NCBI GenBank assembly: GCA_032718565.1
Contig: JAVGVS010000010.1
Span: 3,972,318-4,036,317, forward strand
DNA length: 64,000 bases
Direction: 5' to 3'
From: Distichodus sexfasciatus
Lineage: Eukaryota; Chordata; Actinopteri; Characiformes; Distichodontidae
How positions within the stretch are numbered: the first letter of the stretch is position 1; the number at the start of each line of letters is the position of its first letter. The translations under genes and the position numbers were made by a program. Below, piece after piece: positions 37,426 to 51,949 of this stretch. The notes beneath the pieces were generated by a model. That model did not search any database. It was not told where the DNA came from and saw only the letters and a program-made list of their open reading frames with translations.

Positions 37426-38880
37426 GAGGTGTAATGAGCAGAGTTAGGAACACCAGGTAGGAATATAGGTGCACTATATACAAACAAGCGTCTCCATGAC
37501 TTTATAATGTGGCATCATTACTTATGTAATATCAAAACATTAATGCCAACCAGCACAAACTCATAGGATTACAAGAAATAACACAAGCATGTGCTGTGAC
37601 TAATAACATTTTACATTTTTGAAAATCAGTGTTTTATAATGAGACTTTGTTTTTACATAATGCACCTTTTACAGGAATACCTCAGCCAAAAATAATGCAG
37701 CTTCAATTCAATGCATTTGGGCTGAGTATTGCATAAATTCCTGATCTGGAAATAGACCAACTTTTCATAAAGTCATAAAGTGAATTTCTATTACTCACCA
37801 CTAACGATCAAGAATGGATTAGTCACTTCGTTTCATAGTCACATTACAACACTGCCACCTTTGCATTTAAGTCCATTTGTGTTGTTCATGTTCTAGCCTT
37901 GTGTGTTCAAATATTTTTACAATGAATGAGAAAAGCAATAAAGTTTTTACAGCAGATTCATATCAGTGTATTCACTGACTTTGTAGCATTACAAAGTTCT
38001 ATTTTCATGAATATAGTTTTCTCTCTTTTCGTGTCTTTTTAAAAGCAGTACAACAGTACTCTCATTTTACCAAAACTAATAGCTGGATCGGGTATCGGTG
38101 GCATTGGGCCGATCTGTAGATGCAACACACGACAACCCCAAAAGCAAATCACACGATTGTACTGTTGAAATTCCTTAACACCACCAGCTCTCGCTTAGTC
38201 TCTGTGTTCCTTATGGTTTTAGCGCCGCAGGATTAGGGAGTGTCACAAAATTACAGAACAGTGTTTAAACGAATCATTTTTGACATGTTACTTTAATAAT
38301 AAATAATTTAGCATATACATATGGGTGTGTAATTATGTCATTGTTTTAGTTAAGTAAACAGTATTTAGGTCAAGTATTTCCCCAAGCATAACAGAATAAT
38401 CTCAGTCTCATATTCAGACATTTTTAAAGCATTATTTTCTGTTTAACAGTCTGAGACTATACCCAGAAATCCAGAAACAGTAATGAGGAATTTTCTGTAA
38501 TACACATTGGACATGGCTGTGTGCCAAATGACTATATTTCACCCACATTTGAAGTAATTATAATTACTTATAAACGATAAGTGAGCTCTGTAGTGGTTCC
38601 CAGGACTGGACTAACCCAATCATGGGAAGGAGGCCAGAATTTCTTAGGTCTACTAAAAGTTCTTCCTGTATTTAAATATGAGTAATGTAGTTTTTCCCCA
38701 TCATGAAATAAGGCTATATATGTAAACATATGCATTTGTTTTATTTAATAATAGGTCATATGTAAAAGTAGAAATAACAAGGGAATAAAAATAATTCAGC
38801 TAAAGTCAGATGTAGGCATCGTTTCCTTGCAATTTTTCTAAAATTTTTACAAGATGCAGAAGAACATTCAGTCTTACAAA
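37426..38880. other. intergenic stretch with dispersed repeat copy
   Basis: AT-rich sequence without gene signals. Bases 38083-38370 resemble the interior of the hAT-like element at 29269-29838: a shared TCGGGTATCGGTGGCATTGG segment, then a shared block around CAAAAGCAAATCAC and the AACAGTATTT end. An AATAAA at 37937 is the only other feature seen. Confidence 0.6.
38083..38370. repeat. partial copy of the 29269-29838 element
   Basis: Shares TCGGGTATCGGTGGCATTGG and a following block of about 200 bp with the hAT-like element, without its ends. Lies between the two collagen genes. Confidence 0.65.
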
Positions 38881-39366
38881 ACGTCCCTCTTTATTGATTT
38901 TCATTGACCTGAACAACCATGACAAAAAGATATTTAAGCATTTAAACCAAATCATGACCAATAAATATTCTGTTAATGAAAACAACCAGTTCTCTTTTGT
39001 GTTTATGACAAAACAACAGCATAAAACAAAGTCTCATATAGAAGATGGATTTTGGTGTCGCTCAACTCCGAATACTGATTACGTTCATTAACGCTGGGGT
39101 TTCTGTCTGTATAGCAAACCCACCAGTTCATATAAAATTAACACACATTTACAAAGATTTACAGCACTGAGTCGGTGATGATGTTGTTTAGCATACTATA
39201 TGTTTGCTGGGCAAATAGAAAACTTAGATCATCTTGAGATCAAGTTGTGACGGGTACAAACGGGTCATAACGTACAGAGCAGCTAGGAGCTGGAGAGCAG
39301 GGGAAACATTTCCATGAGGTAAGTAACAGTAACAAGTTACACGGGGATAGACTACAGTTTTGGACT

Positions 39367-39372
39367 TTTATT
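39367..39372 (-). terminator. candidate proximal poly(A) signal (AATAAA) for col9a2
   Basis: Canonical hexamer on the minus strand 480 bases after the stop codon. A second one is at 38890-38895. Confidence 0.45.
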
Positions 39373-39694
39373 GTTACAGTTTTTTCCATTTTATATTAAA
39401 TCAAATTTGCCATAAAAGTTCTAGTTAATTAAACATATACAGTGACCACGGCAGAAAACAGCACCATTGATCAGACTTCACATAGACTTCGTAGATCATA
39501 TTGTCCAGGACTTTTTGACCATGATGTGATTTATATTTTTGCCAATATTTTCACATCCTGTTGTATCCGTGGTGGGCCGGTGTCAGTCTAACATCGCCAA
39601 CTTTTTAAACCCCAACTAACCCACATTACTGTGAAGGAACACTGGTCACCACTCATTGATGTAATCAGATCATCTAATCTCATATCCTTGACAA

Positions 39695-39722
39695 ACACAC
39701 ACACACACACACATACACACAC
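39695..39722 (+). repeat. (CA)n microsatellite in the col9a2 3' UTR
   Basis: CA run with one ACAT interruption; reads as (TG)n in the col9a2 transcript. Confidence 0.9.
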
Positions 39723-39852
39723 TCCAATCAGTAACTGTGGACCGTTCCACTTGTTTTCACGATGTCCTGTGAAGGAGAGAACTGTGGGTTTTTTTTTCTC
39801 CTTCTGTCTCTCCCCTTCCCATGCTTCTTAGGCTCTTAAGGTTTCCTGGGCT

Positions 39853-42094
39853 TTAACTGGACGGCCCTTTGACAGTTCCGGCCTCCTGCAGTCTGGGAGA
39901 GGTGTAGGCCGAAGCGGCCAAGCACGCTGCCGCTTCACAGAAGCCAGGAAGACCTGGAGGACCAGCTTTGCCAGGGTGGCCAGGCTCACCTGTTGCGCCT
40001 TGCTCCCCTCTTTCTCCAGGCTTACCGTCCCGGGCGACTCCGTCTATGCCAGGAGGACCTGAGGGAGAGCAGCATGTGGATCAGTAACAGTTACAGTACT
40101 GCTGATACCATAGTTAGCTACTTCTGGCTGCTCCTGTTAGGGGTCACCACAGTGGACTCTGTTGTCTACATATTGATCACAAGTTTCTTCACGATACAGT
40201 TGGTTTAATGGACAATGACCCAATGTCTGCAGATATCAAGGTCTGCCACGACACAATTTACGATTAGATTCAGTTTAGCAGCAGCAATCTATATGAGACA
40301 AAATAAATTGTAAGCAAACCAGCTGACTTCTCAGCCCTTGCTTGACGAGGGACGTTAAAATATGCATGATGTCTTTTTCAATCGATGCAATGCGCCCATT
40401 GTGTCGGTGCAGATCAATGTACTGTTACTCCCCTAAGATTTATACCGGATGCCCTTCCTGATGTGAACTTTCCCATTTATGTATGCTGGGTGTGCGGTTG
40501 CCTATCAAATGCCTTCTGTGAAGTCAAAACCAATCAGAAACACCTGGTAGTTGAAGAGACTGAAAAATAATGTAATGATGTCTTGCCATGCAACATCACA
40601 GTTTGTAAAAATAAAAATATTTTTCACACTGCTGCATTTTAAAAAATAGCTTCGCTACTCATAAGCTGCTAAAGAACTAGGTAAGTGAGTGATTATTTGT
40701 TATCATGAACAAAGCACAGCATATCACACAGTGCACCACAACCAAATGTGACCTCTGCGTTTGGCCCATCCGTGAAGGAGCAGTGGGCAGCTAACGTGGG
40801 CAGCGCCTGAAGAGCAGTGCTTGGGGATGGTACCTTACTCATGAGTACCTCAGTGATACCTTTAGTGGTCCTGGGATTCGAACCGGCGACCTTCCGATCA
40901 TGGGGTGGACGGTCTAACCGTTACGCTACCAACTGCCCCAAAGCCAAAGTTAGTGGTGATGCTACTGGTCAAACCAGAGAGCCGAAGGGCCGAAGAGCCA
41001 AAGCGCCCTAATGATTTAAAGCCATGCAGTGTTGTGGATATGACAAGATACTTGGGAGGCTGGGCCCCTAAAACTTACCTGGAAGGCCAGGGGGCCCTGG
41101 CTGACCCTGATGCGGACGTCCAGGCTCTCCTCTCTCTCCCTTTGCACCTCTCTTTCCTGTAAGGTGCAGTACACATAAAGGCATGAGAAAGACTTTAACA
41201 AGGCTGGGCTTTAGCAATGCTATATTAATTTGTTAATACACATGTATGCAGTTGTGCTTTTGGTGTCTTATACATTAAATATAAATCCAAAATTAAAGCT
41301 GACACTCCACCTTTTAGGCCGGTGTTTCCAATTTGGCCTGCTGCACCGATCATGCCGGGGATGCCACGTGCACCGTGAAGCCCATGAGGTCCTTGGGGCC
41401 CTGGTGATCCAGGAGGTCCTGGAGGTCCAGGTGGGCCCATCACTCCGGCCCCACCCAGCACTGCCCTTTTAGCGCTGACTGCTACTGCGGCTAACCTCTC
41501 TGCCAGGTGATAAACAGCACAGTGGTGTTAGTATCACTTAAATAAATTAAATCTAAAAATGAGGCAACCAATAGCGTTAAGGGTAAATAAGGATAACTCT
41601 GGAAAGTCAAAGATGATATTGCATCAGTGAACCTTGCCACTGTGTCCCAGTGGGTAAATCTTATCAACCTCCCTGCCTTCTCCTCTATCTCAAATTGGCT
41701 GTTGTTGTGTCTCAAATTCTGTGTGTGTATGTGTGTGTGATGCAGACAGGCTGAAGGATTACACTGAAATGAAAAGGGCTAGCAGAGGTTATCATGAATC
41801 GGCTCTGGTCATCTCCAGCAAAATGGCACGGACTTATAACTGAGTAAGGCAGAGGAGAAAGTCAATGTAAGACAATGTATAACAACCCCAGTCTGATGAG
41901 TCATGCGGTTCCATTCCATTCATTCATTTTTATAGTTAAAACAACCAATGTTTAAATCTTTGTGACACGCCCGTTGCTTATGGCATAGTGTGCAACCTCT
42001 GATCATGTTTTCCTTCCAAAAATAGTGGTTCACACTCACCCTGTAGCATCTTCAAGACCACATCGATGATGTGCTGATCGGTGGCATCACTACC
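39853..42094 (-). other. col9a2: col9a2 exons 29-32: NC2, COL1 and NC1
   Basis: Exons: 42040-42094, 41311-41499, 41079-41156, 39853-40058. NC2 ([21 protein letters not shown], then [14 protein letters not shown]) is the predicted coiled-coil that selects and registers the three type IX chains. COL1 begins [12 protein letters not shown] and keeps two interruptions in the same places as human (GRPHQ and GVARD). NC1 has Cys-x4-Cys (FCEAAACL), then SAYTSPRL and a TVKGPSS end. Codons are split after one base at the last three junctions, mirroring the split-codon introns at the 3' end of col16a1. Confidence 0.95.
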
Positions 42095-45000
42095 CTAAAG
42101 AGAGAGGGAGAAGGATGAGGAACAGCAAACCCAATTAGCTCTTGTAGTGAAAGTGAAAGGGAAAGTGAGTGATTATTTTTCATTGTGAACACACTACAGT
42201 GCACACCAACCAAATATGACCTCTACGTTTGACTCATCCGTGACGCAGCAGTGGGCAACTGACAACTGACCTTCCGATCGTGGGGGGAAACGCCCTTACC
42301 ATTGCATTACCAACTGCCCCATTTTTTGTGGGGTTTTTTTTGTGTATAATACAACAAATCAGATTTAGGGTAGACACAGTTCTGTTTCTCTTTCTGAACT
42401 AGACGATTTCATTATGACCTCCATGCTTTTGCAATTTTGCAACATTAGCTGTCATGAATTTGTTTTAGTGAGATAGTGGAAACCATCAGATACAGGTTGA
42501 GCCAAAACCTGCCTGCATATACAGTATATTCTGTATATATATACTATAGTATAATCCATGAATGTGGCACAATAACACATAGTGACAACATATTCACAGT
42601 GCATTAAAGACAGACATGCAAAGAACCTGTGAAGCAGGGTCTTAGTGATTACTTTGAGACAGTAAAACAACACACTGCTTTAGATGAGAGATACCCACAG
42701 GCGGCCCCTGTATTCCTGGCATCCCTGGTACTCCTCTCATTCCACTTAGACCACGAGGGCCCGGCAGGCCACGGGGGCCCGGGTCTCCCGGTTTGCCAGG
42801 ATCGCCAGTGGGACCGTTGTGCCCTGCGTCTCCCCTCACTCCTTGCTATCAGAGAACATTAATAGTGTGATTGGAAATACGTCACAATAAAAAGACAAGA
42901 TAAATGTTCATTTAGAAAGATTCCATGAATATTATGCTCCGCTCACCTGTCCTTTGGGGCCAGGTTCCCCAGACTGGCCCTGTTTGGTGATGCGAGACAC
43001 AAGGAAATTAGGATTATATCTGTACACAAAGGAGTTCATTCTATCTAAAATTATTTTATAATCAATTTTACCTTTTCTCCCTTCTCTCCCGCCAGTCCCT
43101 CTACCCCTGGATCACCCTAGAGCATAGCAAACAAAGGTAATGCATCTACAAGTCATTCTTGATTATGAAGGATTCACTACAGCAGGGTATCCATCATTCT
43201 CTTTAAATAGGGCCATCTATTTATCTGTGCATATACTCACAATGTCTCCCTTTGCCCCCACTTTGCCTTGGAATCCCTATAGAAAGGGACAAGAGAAGAT
43301 TAGACACCATCCATCACAAGCGCTAATGGTTCAGGCATTGATAATTTATTGTATGCAATATCTTTGTGGAAGCAGATACTCCAGGACAACTGCACTAAAT
43401 TATCAGTTGCGATGGCCGATAGCTTACATTAAATGGCAAGGATATTATAGATAAAGGACAACAAACATTAAAGTGTTCATAGGGGAATATTTCATATTTG
43501 ATGAAAGGCAATTGTTTGGCAACCGTTGGCATGAATTACTCAGGAGATAAAGTGATGTGTTTAAAAGCTAGAGCATGTCTCTGTGGAAACGTGGGGTAAT
43601 GCTGCCACTGCATGGCTATAAAATAGAACTGCAACACTGATACAACGCAGCAACTCAGATGTTTGCATACATACACACACACACATATAACAGCAAATAT
43701 GCACAGATGAGCATCACATGGGTCCTTCTCTCTCTTGCTCTCTCGTTGACACAAACCTTTTCACCCTTCGTTCCAGAAAGACCTTGAGGTCCTGGTACAC
43801 CCATTGGTCCTTGCTCCCCCTTACTTCCCTACAAAACAATAAAGTCAACACAAGTGAGTGACTATTTGTCATTGTGAACACACCGCACCACAATGAAATG
43901 TGGCCTCTGCATTTGACCCATCCGTGAAGGATCATTGGGCAGCTGACATGGCAGCACCCGGGAAGCAGTGCTTGGGGATGGTACTTTGCTCTTGAGTACC
44001 TCAGTGGTACCTTTACCAGTACAGGATTCAAACCGGCGACATTCCATTCACGGGGGAAATCGCTAACCATTATGCATTGGTCATGTGAGAAATCTGAGAC
44101 TCAAAATGTTTGCAGGTGAATTTCTAATTCTGTATTTGGTGTTTAATCAACTTACAATCTGTCCAGGAAGTCCTGGTGGTCCGACTGGTCCCCTCTCACC
44201 CCTGTCACCCTAAAAGAGGAAGTGTCAGTTTTTAATGAGATCATCCTGCTTAAGAGTCAGACTAAGATGGGCTTAACTTCTGTCCAGAAGACAAAAAGTG
44301 TATGTTGTGACAGTTGAACAAAGATGCAAGTTAAGGAAACACCTCACCTTTAGTCCTGGAACTCCTTCCATTCCGGCTTCACCTGGAGGCCCAGGCTCAC
44401 CCTGAGGGGGAAAGAACGATAGAGGGAGGGAGACGATGAATAAGTGCACAGAAAGCATAAGTAGCAGTTTGGCTCAGTAACGGGGTTGAGAGAAAAATAC
44501 TGAGATTGCTTTTTGGCTGAAAAAGTATGTTCATGAATATTAACTTGCCACACACAGAAAAGCTGTCTTTGGAAAGTTCTTGTTTTATCATGACAGATGA
44601 CCAACCTGGGGTCCTGGAGAACCCTGCATTCCTACCAAACCTCTAGGTCCTGGCTCACCCTGCAAAAAAAAAGGAGAAACAGACTTGGTGTGCAACACGC
44701 AATATGTTCCTGTTCTTTTTAATCTTCTTGACAATAAGGTAAGCAATCTAAGCAATCTTCTGGCTTAAACGGAACATAATGTTTATATCTACATATATAT
44801 ATATACATATATATCATCCTAGATCTATTTAGAAACATTACCTTATCTCCTACACCGCCTTTGATGCCAGGGCTTCCAGGCAAACCCTAAAAACAGAGAA
44901 TAGGGAAAAGGTCAGAGAAGTGACCCTCCTCAAGGACTCCTCATGGAAGTAATTGTCTGAGAGAGGCAGTTATAACTCCTGCTGCCGCTGCTACTGGGGC

Positions 45001-48000
45001 TTCTCTGTTATGCTGTGGGCTGAGAACATAGTGATGGTGTTGATCATACCCAGTATGCTCCATTACCCCCAGCCACCAGGACAGCGAAGCCACATTTGAT
45101 GATGATAAATTGTTTGCAAGAAAAGGGAGAGAAAAATCGAGAGAAAACGTGGACTGAATTTGGAGGTGTCATAAATTCAAAAATAGTGAGGTCCCGAAGG
45201 TCAGCCTGGATCTGTGCCTAGAAAATACACGCTTTCATTGTGTTTAATTATTTTCCTTTTATGCTGTTGCAAACTGAGGGGAAGCAAAACAGAACGCAAA
45301 GCGACTATGAAAACGTGAGCTGAGTGAGAATTGTGTCCTCAGACGTGGTGTGGGAGCTGGAAAGAAGGAGCTTGATGTGTACTCACTGCTGTCCCCTGGT
45401 GGCCAGGTTGACCGGGTCTACCACCCTGTCCTGGAGCACCCTAGAAAAAAAGAGAGGGAAAAAATACATTTGTATATTTATGTCTCAGACTGATTGCTAG
45501 AAAGGTGTTAAACATCCTGTTTAATAGTTTGAACAAAGATATTACTGGTATCAATACCTTGATACCTGGAACGCCTGGTGCTCCATCCTTCCCATCAATC
45601 CCTGGGAGACCCTAGCAATTCAAATTAGTAATAAAATAATTAAAATGAATTTTGCATTTGACATACACATGTAAACCTATTTTTTAAAAAAGTTATTAGA
45701 TAGTTATAACATCCTGGGTTGTGGAATATCTGTTTTCACTCACATTGTCACCCTTCTTTCCAGCCACTCCTTGTGGTCCTCTGATGCCTTGCTCCCCCTG
45801 CATGCAAATAAGTCAAACAAACAGAAATCAATGAATGAATGAATAAATAAGATATAGCCGTGGCAAATAGTGGCAAAAAAGTGGGGTCCAAGCAAAAATC
45901 TCAAAAATGCTAGCTTTAGGTAAACCTTAAAATACATCCAGAAAGTTACCAACCATAACACCTTTATCCCCAGCATCTCCAGGAGGTCCAAGAGGTCCCT
46001 CTTCTCCCTATGATACAGAAATAGGGTATTATTCTTATAAAAACAGAAAAGAAAAAGAATAAACCAGCGAACACCACTTACAGGGACTCCAGGCACACCA
46101 ATCGGTCCATTAATGCCTTTGTAACCAACAGGGCCCTAAACGGATAAATAACATGTCAGGAGAACATATAAGTGGTGAAATAGAAAAAGCAATAGATTAG
46201 ACACATTTGCCTCAAATTTAATTGATTTAAAATACTGTTGCTGTGTCTTCAGAGATCTTTTTTTAACATGTCATAACAATCTCACTCTGTGAACAAAAAG
46301 TGTTTTACAAGATTTCACTGAATGAGGACAATTAGACCTTTTCTTGACCTTTGGCAAGGATGCTAGGTGTAAATAATGATGGTTTTTGAGGAACTCACCG
46401 TTTCTCCTTTGGGTCCAATCATTCCCGGGTAGCCCCTCAGCCCCTGTGGACCCTGGATCAGAAGGAAGGTGAAGGTCAATATTGCCATAGCTTTATGACT
46501 CTAAAACTGTCATGGGATAATGTTTTAAAATGCCTGTGCTTAAAATGACAAAGCAAAGCATAAATGAATACGTTACTGGAGGGCCTGGTATTCCTTGCTC
46601 ACCAGAGATTCCAACCTCTCCCTTTGAACCCTATCAAAAAAGTAGAGAGTAATACACAGGAAAATCACTTCTTTATTTTCAGCACTGCTTGGTGTGAGAA
46701 ATCAAACATTACAACAAAGAAAAACACTCACAAACAGATCAGGGCAGCTGGTAATCATATGCAAAATGAGCAAGGTAGGCAGTGACAGTATTTTATGTAC
46801 TGATAATAGGCCAAAATATAAACATGTATTTAATTTTAATTGCCATGGCTTCCCCTGGACTCTACCCCAGCTGCCTACCGTAGGGAACCCTTTCCTGTCT
46901 TGTCTGGCTAGTGTGGTATGTCTGTCAATTTCCTCTGTCTTGGCACATGTGTCCCAATTGGTTGGCTAGTTTAATCATCTGTTACAACTGTGTTTGCTTA
47001 GTCCCTTGTTTCTTGTTTCAAGGTCTTCTTGTTTCGTTGGTTCCTGTTTTAGTTCCTGCCTCGAGTTTAGCCTGTTCTGTTAAACTATTGGTTTACTGTT
47101 TAGTATTTTACTAGGTTTAATCAGTTAGCTTAGTGTTTGCGTGTGCTTCAGTTTAATTAGTTTCTGTTTAGGCACTTTTTGTCTTTGTTGTCCACTGTTA
47201 TGCTAGCCAACATTGATGTCCTGTGTATTGTTTAATTGTGTATTAAGTCTGTTTGTTGTTGATTTCAATAAAAGCTTGCATTGATGGCATGAAGCCGTGT
47301 GTTTCACCAATTGTGACAATGATAGTTTTTATGCTTTGATATCTCAGATTGAAATGATATTTTTATCAACAAAAATCAAGTCTCACTTTTTAGATGTGTG
47401 CATATACATTTCACTTTTAAAACAATCACAACAAATATTGTGAAACAATTTCTGAAAGCTTATTTTATCTCAGAACTTTCAATGCAGATTTAGTAGAATC
47501 TTATCATTTCAAGGTTGCCAGAATTTCTCCTGCATTTCAGTGTTTCTTTATTCATGAAACATTGATGTAAGATTCTAGGGCTGTATTAGAACCCCAAGGT
47601 CTTGATATCATGCAGTGCACCCTGGGTAAATTCTCACTGTCCTTTGAATTGGTCCTGCTCTCTATGGGGCACTCATTAAACCTGACTGATGCAGTTTTGT
47701 GGTTCCTGACCCGCTCCAAATCTATTTCAACTTGGCAGAATCTGTCTAACTTCAGGCAGATTAGTGCACCTCATGCACCTCAGGAGGCTTCATTAGGACT
47801 AATCCTGCTCTGGAAAGCTGAGTGGCTTGTCTGTCTATTCCCTCTCTCTTTCTTTCTGTATGATCGTCTGCAAAGCTCTTCCTGTATGATGTGAACATTT
47901 ACTAGACCTCTTTAACACAGATTTACATCCATAAACTTAAATTACAATATATAATAATGAAAAACATGGATCGTGTCCATTAAATCTAAGGAAATATGTT

Positions 48001-51000
48001 ACTTTATTTTTAACACCTGATATCAATGAAAAATCTAAATAAGTAATCAAACAAGCATCACATTAACATATATTGTGCATGATTAAGAAATCAGACTTCA
48101 GCATTCATGCCACTGTACCACACACTAACCAGACTTTTTAAGCAATGCTTATAATCTGCAGCCTAAGTTGATGGCCAAATAAAAACAGCCAGTTGACTTT
48201 AGTTAAGTAACTCTGTTGTAATATAAATTAATTGTTAGGTGTCATGCTAGGGTGATAATATATAGTTTGTAGGTATATATCAGTGCATCTTCGGTTGTTA
48301 TAATTGAACAAGAGAGTGAGTGATTATTTTTCATCGTGAACACAGCACAGCACACAGTGCACCACAACGAAATGTTCTGCATTTGACCCAATCGTGAGGG
48401 AGCAGTGGGCAGCTAACATGGACAGCACCCGGGGAGCAGTGCTTGGGGACGGTGTCTTGCTCATGAGTACCTCAGTGGTACCTTTACTTGTCTGGGATTT
48501 GAACCGGCAGCCTTCCGATCATGGGGAGAACACCCTAGCCGTTACACTACCAACTGCTGCTTTCATGTAATATATGTACAGACTGTTAAAGGAGAGTTTA
48601 AATGGAAAAACAACTAAAACTGATCATCATTTTATTCATAATGTGAAAAGAGATGTAGGTGTTCTATATTTGTTACAGGTATCATAACTGATCATTTTGT
48701 TGATCATGGTGGTCTCTATTTACCATTTTATAATCTTTTCCATGCAATTATTTGAAAAGCGATATTAGTCTATTTGTTTTTAAGGCAAATTCATTATAAA
48801 CTATTATTCTGGAGCAACATTTCATATGTTCCCAAGTAATATCAAATATGAGGTCTGGTCAGTTTAAATAGTCCACCAAAATGCACCCAAATGGACATAT
48901 TCTCAGAATCATCAGCACTGCTTTTTATCAGAAGTTCAGCTCTCACAGAAGAATTAAGAATTTTAAAATTGGATCTTAATAACAACCCAAAAAGATTGAA
49001 GTCATCTGCTAAGATCTTCCCTTATTGTTATGTTTATTATAGGTTAAGTTAGAAAAATACATACAAATATAGCCGTTTATCAGCAATAGAACCAAAAATA
49101 AAACTAATTGTCTGTACCGTCTTTCCAATGCTTCCTGGATCTCCAAGAATGCCAGCACGACCTTTGTGGCCCTGTTATGGCAAAAATGTAGACAACACAA
49201 ATTACATCCATTCTTGAACTGTTCATAATAGTTCATAAAATGTCATGTTATCTATAATACTTGGTGAAGACGATATGTGATTACTCGCCTTCACTCCATG
49301 TAGGCCTTGAGGACCCTTAGGCCCAGGTGGACAGTTGGTTGGACACTGTAAAAGAAACAGGTATTTTAACACAATAAGCAGAAAAAGCACTATTTAAAAC
49401 CAGCTATATTTCTAGTTCTCTACTAAGTGAGAACAGAAAATCTATGCATTTTTTTATCTCCCCCGTTAGTTTTCCAAAGAAGGGAATAATTGAGGTTGAG
49501 TTCGACTGCGACTCTGAGAGACCTGGTGAAAATCCAGTGAACTGGCCCAACTTCTGTAACAAGCTCCCCACATGTGTCAACTTCTTGAATGTCAGCTCAA
49601 GATCCCAGGCCATGGCCAGAGAGGACCTAGATCTAAGAGGCTACTAATTGGCCCAAGCCTTTAATGGCATCCGTTTAATGGAGCTCATTAAGGAAAAGAA
49701 ATTAAACGAGAGTGAGCGAGGAAGGAGAAGTCAAAGGCACAGACGATAATGGGATTCAGCATGGCAAAGTTAGCAAGTCTGTTGTAAAGCAAAGCATGAG
49801 GCAAGTTTGTGCCCTTCTTGTTGATGTGTTTTTTTCCTCTTATAAGTCAAAAGACATTAATGGTCTGCCAGAGCAATAGCTGTAATATTTCAAAAGGACA
49901 CCAAGAAGCTCAATGAGATACTGCTATTTTATCTGATGAAGTTGTTTTTCCTTTTTTGATTATGTCGAGTTAATTAACTTCCCTGACCTTTCTTAGTTTC
50001 TCAAAGCAATTCAGAATCACTGTTAAATGTCATTAAAATATAAACTTTTTATCCAGCATTTTTGGTGTCAATGTTCTGGAGAGGTGGTATGGCATTATAT
50101 AGAATAAGTATTAGATAGAATATTTATTTAAATCTTTGCTCATCGCTAGCAACCAGCCCATCACAACATACAGTGTTAAGATAAGTGTCTTATACTTTGG
50201 TATACAGTTTCTGGTTAATATTTGCCAATTTCTTAGAATGTCATGCAGCCTATATTTATCAGACAACCTTGGTAACTATTCAGGTTAATCAGAATAGGAC
50301 GGACCTCTCTGGCCTTGGAAGTGAAATTCAATGTTCAACGGGCTTTTACTTGTTGAACGTCGAAGCTGCACAACAAAAGCAAACATACTGATAACAAAGG
50401 ATATTCAGTAAAGTGTGGAGAGTACAGTTTGCTAACTAATACATGTTGAAAATCTCTGTAGCATATCAATGATCTTAATAATGTCACTTAATCACTTGAC
50501 ATTAGTATTGGTGAACACAGTACTGCACAGCACACAGTGCACCACAAAGAAACGTGACCTCTGCGTTTGGCCCATCCGTGAAAAAGCAGATTTTTGGCAG
50601 CTCCCATGCAGAAGTGCTTGGGGGCAGTACCGTGCTCATAAGTACCTTTGTTGTACCTTTACCTTTACCTTGAACCTGTGGCCAGGGTCCACTACCAACT
50701 GCCCCACCTTCTGACATAATTCCATGATGTTAGGAAAGACGTCATCTACCGCAATCTACTCACCTGTATATCTGCACTGCCTTCATCAAAACCCAAGAAC
50801 TTCCCTGGTGGCCCCTGATTTTGACAAACACAGTTGAATTGAAATGTTGCAATTTCACAACTGAATCTTTGAATCACTGTAAAAATATAGGACCATATTT
50901 TTCTTAGTTATCAGTCTTGCATTTATAACTTACTGGTTTTCCTGGAGGCCCTGGCAGTCCTGGCGGCCCAGTAGGTCCCATCATTCCCTGAAAATAGGAA

Positions 51001-51903
51001 CAGACGCAAGCTTTCTGAGTATTCTGAATGCTAAGCATCTACACATACAGGTTTTGGTTGATCACAGTTTAGGTTGATATGAAAGTTACGGTCATGTGTT
51101 TCACAACAGGATCTTAAGTTTGATTGTAAAGAGAAGAACATAATATATGCTAATGTGAACAAGTAATCATTTGTTGTTGGTGAAGACATAAAAGATAAAA
51201 ACTGACCTTGGGGCCAGGTGATCCCATTTCTCCAGGAACCCCAATTAAGCCTGGTGCTCCCTGTAAATATCATAGTACACACATCAGATGTATCTATAGG
51301 ACAATGTTATTCTCAATGAAGGCCTTTGTATTGTTTGCTACGAAGATGAACATTTATTTACTTAATTCAGTTAAAAAGCTGTTGCCTCAACCCTGTTATA
51401 AGGGGGTGTTTAAGGGGCGGTTATATGTAAAGTGCTTTGTGACAATGTTGTAAAGACCACTATACAAATAAAACAACTGAACTGAATTGAATTTGTGTTG
51501 AACACTTGTTCTTCTGTCTTTAATCACTAGATGGCACCATTATACTGAAGTCTGTCCAGTTTAAACGTTACTTACAGGCAGTCCAGGCAGTCCAGCTCCC
51601 TGCAGGAATATAAAAGATGTCAGAAAAACACTGAATCGATACAAAACAATATAATCCTATCTAGACCACTGTTTTACAAAAAAATTGTGGTTTAAAAAAT
51701 ACAACCAAAGTGTACTATATTCAGGGTTTCCATCAATATTTTATATGATATCAATATTTTACTTACAGGAAGTCCTGCCTGACCAGAAGGCCCTGGCTTA
51801 CCCTGTGAAAAATAAATACATATAAATATAGTTAAACTGTGTCTAATGGTTTATTTATTCAATAACTTTTTACCTATAAAGGACAACAATTTCAATTGGG
51901 AGC

Positions 51904-51949
<46 letters not shown>

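Larger units (their letters stand above)
38885..39852 (-). other. col9a2: col9a2 3' untranslated region (putative)
   Basis: Sequence after the TAA. On the minus strand AATAAA occurs at 39367-39372 (about 0.5 kb UTR) and at 38890-38895 (about 1 kb UTR); either could be used. A (CA)n tract (+ strand) at 39695-39722 lies inside the UTR. No other coding signal is seen. Confidence 0.5.
42699..49171 (-). other. col9a2: col9a2 exons 12-28: COL2 helix
   Basis: Exons in gene order: 49118-49171, 46577-46630, 46399-46452, 46082-46135, 45954-46007, 45744-45797, 45558-45611, 45387-45440, 44842-44886, 44606-44659, 44348-44401, 44156-44209, 43757-43828, 43241-43276, 43072-43116, 42947-42979, 42699-42845. 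Twelve of the 17 are exactly 54 bp, the classical collagen exon unit. All introns are phase 0. Translation follows remembered human COL2 closely ([32 protein letters not shown]). The helix has no interruption that I can see. Confidence 0.94.

Noticed and set aside
36474..37487. Minus-strand open frames of 337 and 299 codons with PSLTHSHP repeats
   Set aside because: They are the translation of the minisatellite, which has almost no stop codons on that strand. Composition is wholly repetitive, and two overlapping frames are open together.
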